This document shows positions 61,529-64,000 of a DNA stretch of 64,000 nucleotides, one piece after another. The stretch spans positions 253,387,575 through 253,451,574 of the forward strand of contig NC_066579.1 of assembly GCF_024323335.1 (NCBI RefSeq), read 5' to 3'. This DNA is from Lathyrus oleraceus (lineage: Eukaryota > Streptophyta > Magnoliopsida > Fabales > Fabaceae). Position 1 is the stretch's first letter; each line of letters begins with the position of its first letter. Below the pieces are notes generated by a model. The model worked only from the letters and a program-made list of their open reading frames with translations, did not search any database and was not told the origin of the DNA. The position numbers were made by a program, and so were the translations under genes.

Positions 61529-64000
61529 GATTCCACTATTTAAGGTCATTCTAGCAGGAGAAATGAAGGTTAAAATCTTCGTCTCGACGAGGTAGAATGG
61601 GCTTAAATAATAACAAAGAGACGAATTTTGGTCCCTAAGAGACCTCATGATGCAAATGTATGTATGCAAAAGGTAATACTCTATGGGGATATATGTCCAC
61701 AAAGGAAAAAGAAATCAGGAGAAACTGAAAATCCATACGAGTAATACACTCATAAATGGGACAGAGACTCTGGGGACTTTATTGGGAAGTAAAGGGGATA
61801 AAATGCGCGAGCAGGTTACAACTTGAAACTTATTGAGAGACACGAAGGGATTCCATGAAAATAAGTCGATGGAAAGACTCGAGCTGATGCAAAGATGCAT
61901 GTATTGGGGAATATGCCAATACAGCAAACTATCCACGAAGGATACTTCGGATAAAAATCCGGACACAAATGAGGAAAATCCACTAAGGAACTCAGGCTGG
62001 GAACATCCACAAAGGACTCAGCTGAGGAAGAGATAAATGAGGTATTACCGATTACTGGGTAATAAGCTCAAAGAGACATGCGATCAAAGCACCGGTATAA
62101 GGGTGAGAGAACAACACGCGCAGGGATAATGAATATCTAAGACCAATATAAAGGTGAGAGATATCAATCATCCAAAACATCTGAGGGAGACCTAAAAGGG
62201 TATATTTCAACTCAGGAAAATCTGACTCCATAGGGGACAAAAGTCATAATAGGGAGCAGAGGGAAGGAACACCAGGGATACCGGTTACTGGGCATATAAT
62301 AGGTGGCCAACCAGGCGTGAATTGGGGAATATTTCCAAAACACTCATCATCCGAAAGGAGGGCTAGAAAAGCAAACTCGATTACAAGATGGGCATTCGAT
62401 TCCATAAGGAAATACGAATCTTATTCGACTGGGGAAGAGAAAGACTTCGACTGAAGAGCGCATGAGATATATTATCTCTTACTGTTAGATCGTAGATAAC
62501 ATACTCGCATGGAAGATGATCCACAACCAGTTACTGGGTTAATAAAGGATAAATCGACCGAAAAGAAAGGACATCGGGATACTGACTACTGGGTATAACA
62601 TGATGACTAGCCAAAAGGGGAGAAACGATCATTACCAAACAACGGGTAAATGAAAGATGACCCGCTGGGGATACATTGACAAAAGCAACGATCCAGGGAG
62701 ATATATCACTGGTTACTGGGTGGTATACTCAAAAAGGTGAAGGAATATCAATACCGAATATTGGATAAAGATAACCAACAAAGAGGGGATTACATTTACC
62801 GGTTACTAGATAGAAAACCACAGAAGAGAGTAACCGTCATCTGTTAGGATGAACAAAATCAAGGGTTAACTCTGCAAGAGGACACAATGGGGTTTAAAAC
62901 TACCGGTTACTAGGTAGAAAACCACAAAAATAGGACTTACAACTACCGGTTACTAGGTAGAAGGCCACACAACTCCACCAGGGAAAAGATGGATAAATAC
63001 TGATTACTGAGCAATCATTCATTTAAATCTACGGGGAAGTGCAGGGGAAAATAACAAGAGTAGTCAATCTAGGAACAAACTAGAGAGACAAAATGAAACA
63101 AGACTCAACCCAATGAGGATATAACTCAGGGGATTAATTCCATCCCAATACATATTTCGGGAGGAAACTGAAATAATAATCATCCACGAGGACATAACTC
63201 AGTGGGGAGTATGGAAGAAAGGATAAACACTTTCTGCCTATGGGGCTGACTCTATATGGAGAGATCAGACACAAACATCTGCTTAGGGAAACATATATCA
63301 CCAGATAGCAGGAGATAACAAACAAAGATATATGGCAAAGAATGCAATCATGAATATCTGCATGTTAAAATTATGCATGTATATGCGTGGTTTATGTATG
63401 ATTAATGCTGACAAACAGACATATCTAACACAAACAGGTCCAGGAATCAATGGAGAAACATCCGGTACTACATCTCAAAAGAGAAAGCCAGGCCCACTGG
63501 AGAAACATCCTATCTGATGGGACAACAAATACCAGGAAACACCAATCTCCGCAGGGGATAAAGGCCAATGTTGAGGATCAAACAGAGTCACTGCCGGGAA
63601 CAAAGACTATTGCTAGGGGAACAAGCAAGATCACTGGAGATAAGAGACCGCTGTTGGGAATAAGCAAGGGATCACAATCACCAAAGCTGGGGATCTTCTA
63701 ACAGTACGCGGAGATAAAGATAAGATCAAACAAAGAAGAAATCAACTGGGAATCTTATCAGGGGATGATGTGGAATTCTATGGGGAACAACCACCAAACA
63801 AAAACACATCAAACCACATTCACTTCTAACCACAGAAGGAAATATCTCTGCTACGGAGAAGGAGAACCAATCACTCCGCTGGGGAAGGAAATCAACACAT
63901 CTTCCTCGAAGTTCCAACACCAAACTGAAATCAGGCAGGGTCTTAGTTAGGGAGGTTAAACACGGATAAGATCCATCATAGAAACAATTCTACTGGGGAA
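61529..64000 (-). other. 3' untranslated region of Ogre-like element D
   Basis: The sequence next to the LTR matches the short tail of element C in reverse orientation ('aagagacctcatgatg', 'ttaaggtcattctag'). It extends 2.5 kb to the window edge without recognisable domains and is rich in 'ggggaa/ctggggata' motifs. No frame shows RT or integrase signatures, so coding sequence, if any, lies beyond the window. Ogre 3' UTRs are known to be long, variable and repeat-rich. Confidence 0.7.
62047..63012. repeat. Irregular array of ACCGGTTACTGGGTA-like units
   Basis: Variants start near 62047, 62280, 62526, 62579, 62708, 62752, 62798, 62902, 62944 and 63000. The core [AG]CC[AG]GTTACT[GA]GGTA is often followed by 'gaaaacca'. 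Spacing varies from ~42 to ~245 bp. Confidence 0.75.

Overview
This window looks like intergenic, retrotransposon-packed DNA from a large plant genome. The best guess is a legume of tribe Fabeae (Pisum, Vicia, Lathyrus or Lens). The main evidence is several copies of a ~4.6 kb LTR that starts TGTAAGACCCC and ends in a CGGTGGCGACT-type U5. One copy is followed by the primer-binding site TGGCGACTCTGCTGGGGA and an extra ORF upstream of gag. These are hallmarks of Ogre (Ty3/gypsy, Tat lineage). I see no host gene, rRNA, tRNA or CRISPR array; every recognisable coding stretch belongs to an LTR retrotransposon.

Layout. 1-710: tail of an unrelated Tat-like LTR (+). 848-22356: Ogre-like element A (-), made of a truncated 3' LTR (848-4974), a gag-pro stub, a gag pseudogene, ORF1, the PBS and a full 5' LTR (17691-22356). 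Its pol is missing. A young Ty3/gypsy chromovirus of Tekay type (5225-13353, -) sits inside A's gag with a perfect 5-bp target duplication (ATGCT). 22357-24545: LTR fragment B (-), interrupted by A. 24546-32723: element C (+), a short 3' UTR followed by two rearranged head-to-tail LTR copies. 32724-34640: gag-protease relic E (-). 34641-36338: unassigned. 36339-37654: solo LTR.

37655-38230 and 47311-47404 hold a degraded ORF of the plant gypsy-type transposon family (+). It is split by a complete but decayed SIRE/Maximus-type Ty1/copia element (38231-47305, -, TSD TTTAA) that carries an env-like ORF. 47405-54011: a second copia element (+) with gag and probable env-like remnants but no recognisable pol. 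54012-56893: a third copia element (-), 3' LTR plus env-like region. 56894-56945: a 52-bp LTR start. 56946-64000: 3' LTR and repeat-rich 3' UTR of Ogre-like element D (-), which continues beyond the window.

The elements form a stratified nest, and the layers can be ordered from target duplications and interrupted reading frames. Only the chromovirus looks recent: its LTRs differ by two substitutions and one 54-bp repeat unit, and its polyprotein carries one frameshift. I did not find a convincing undescribed system. The most useful leads are a head-to-head LTR inverted repeat (B/C), a pol-less Ogre derivative with a junction exactly at the LTR edge, the env-like ORFs (one with an internal domain duplication), and periodic 3' UTR repeats that resemble satellite seeds.
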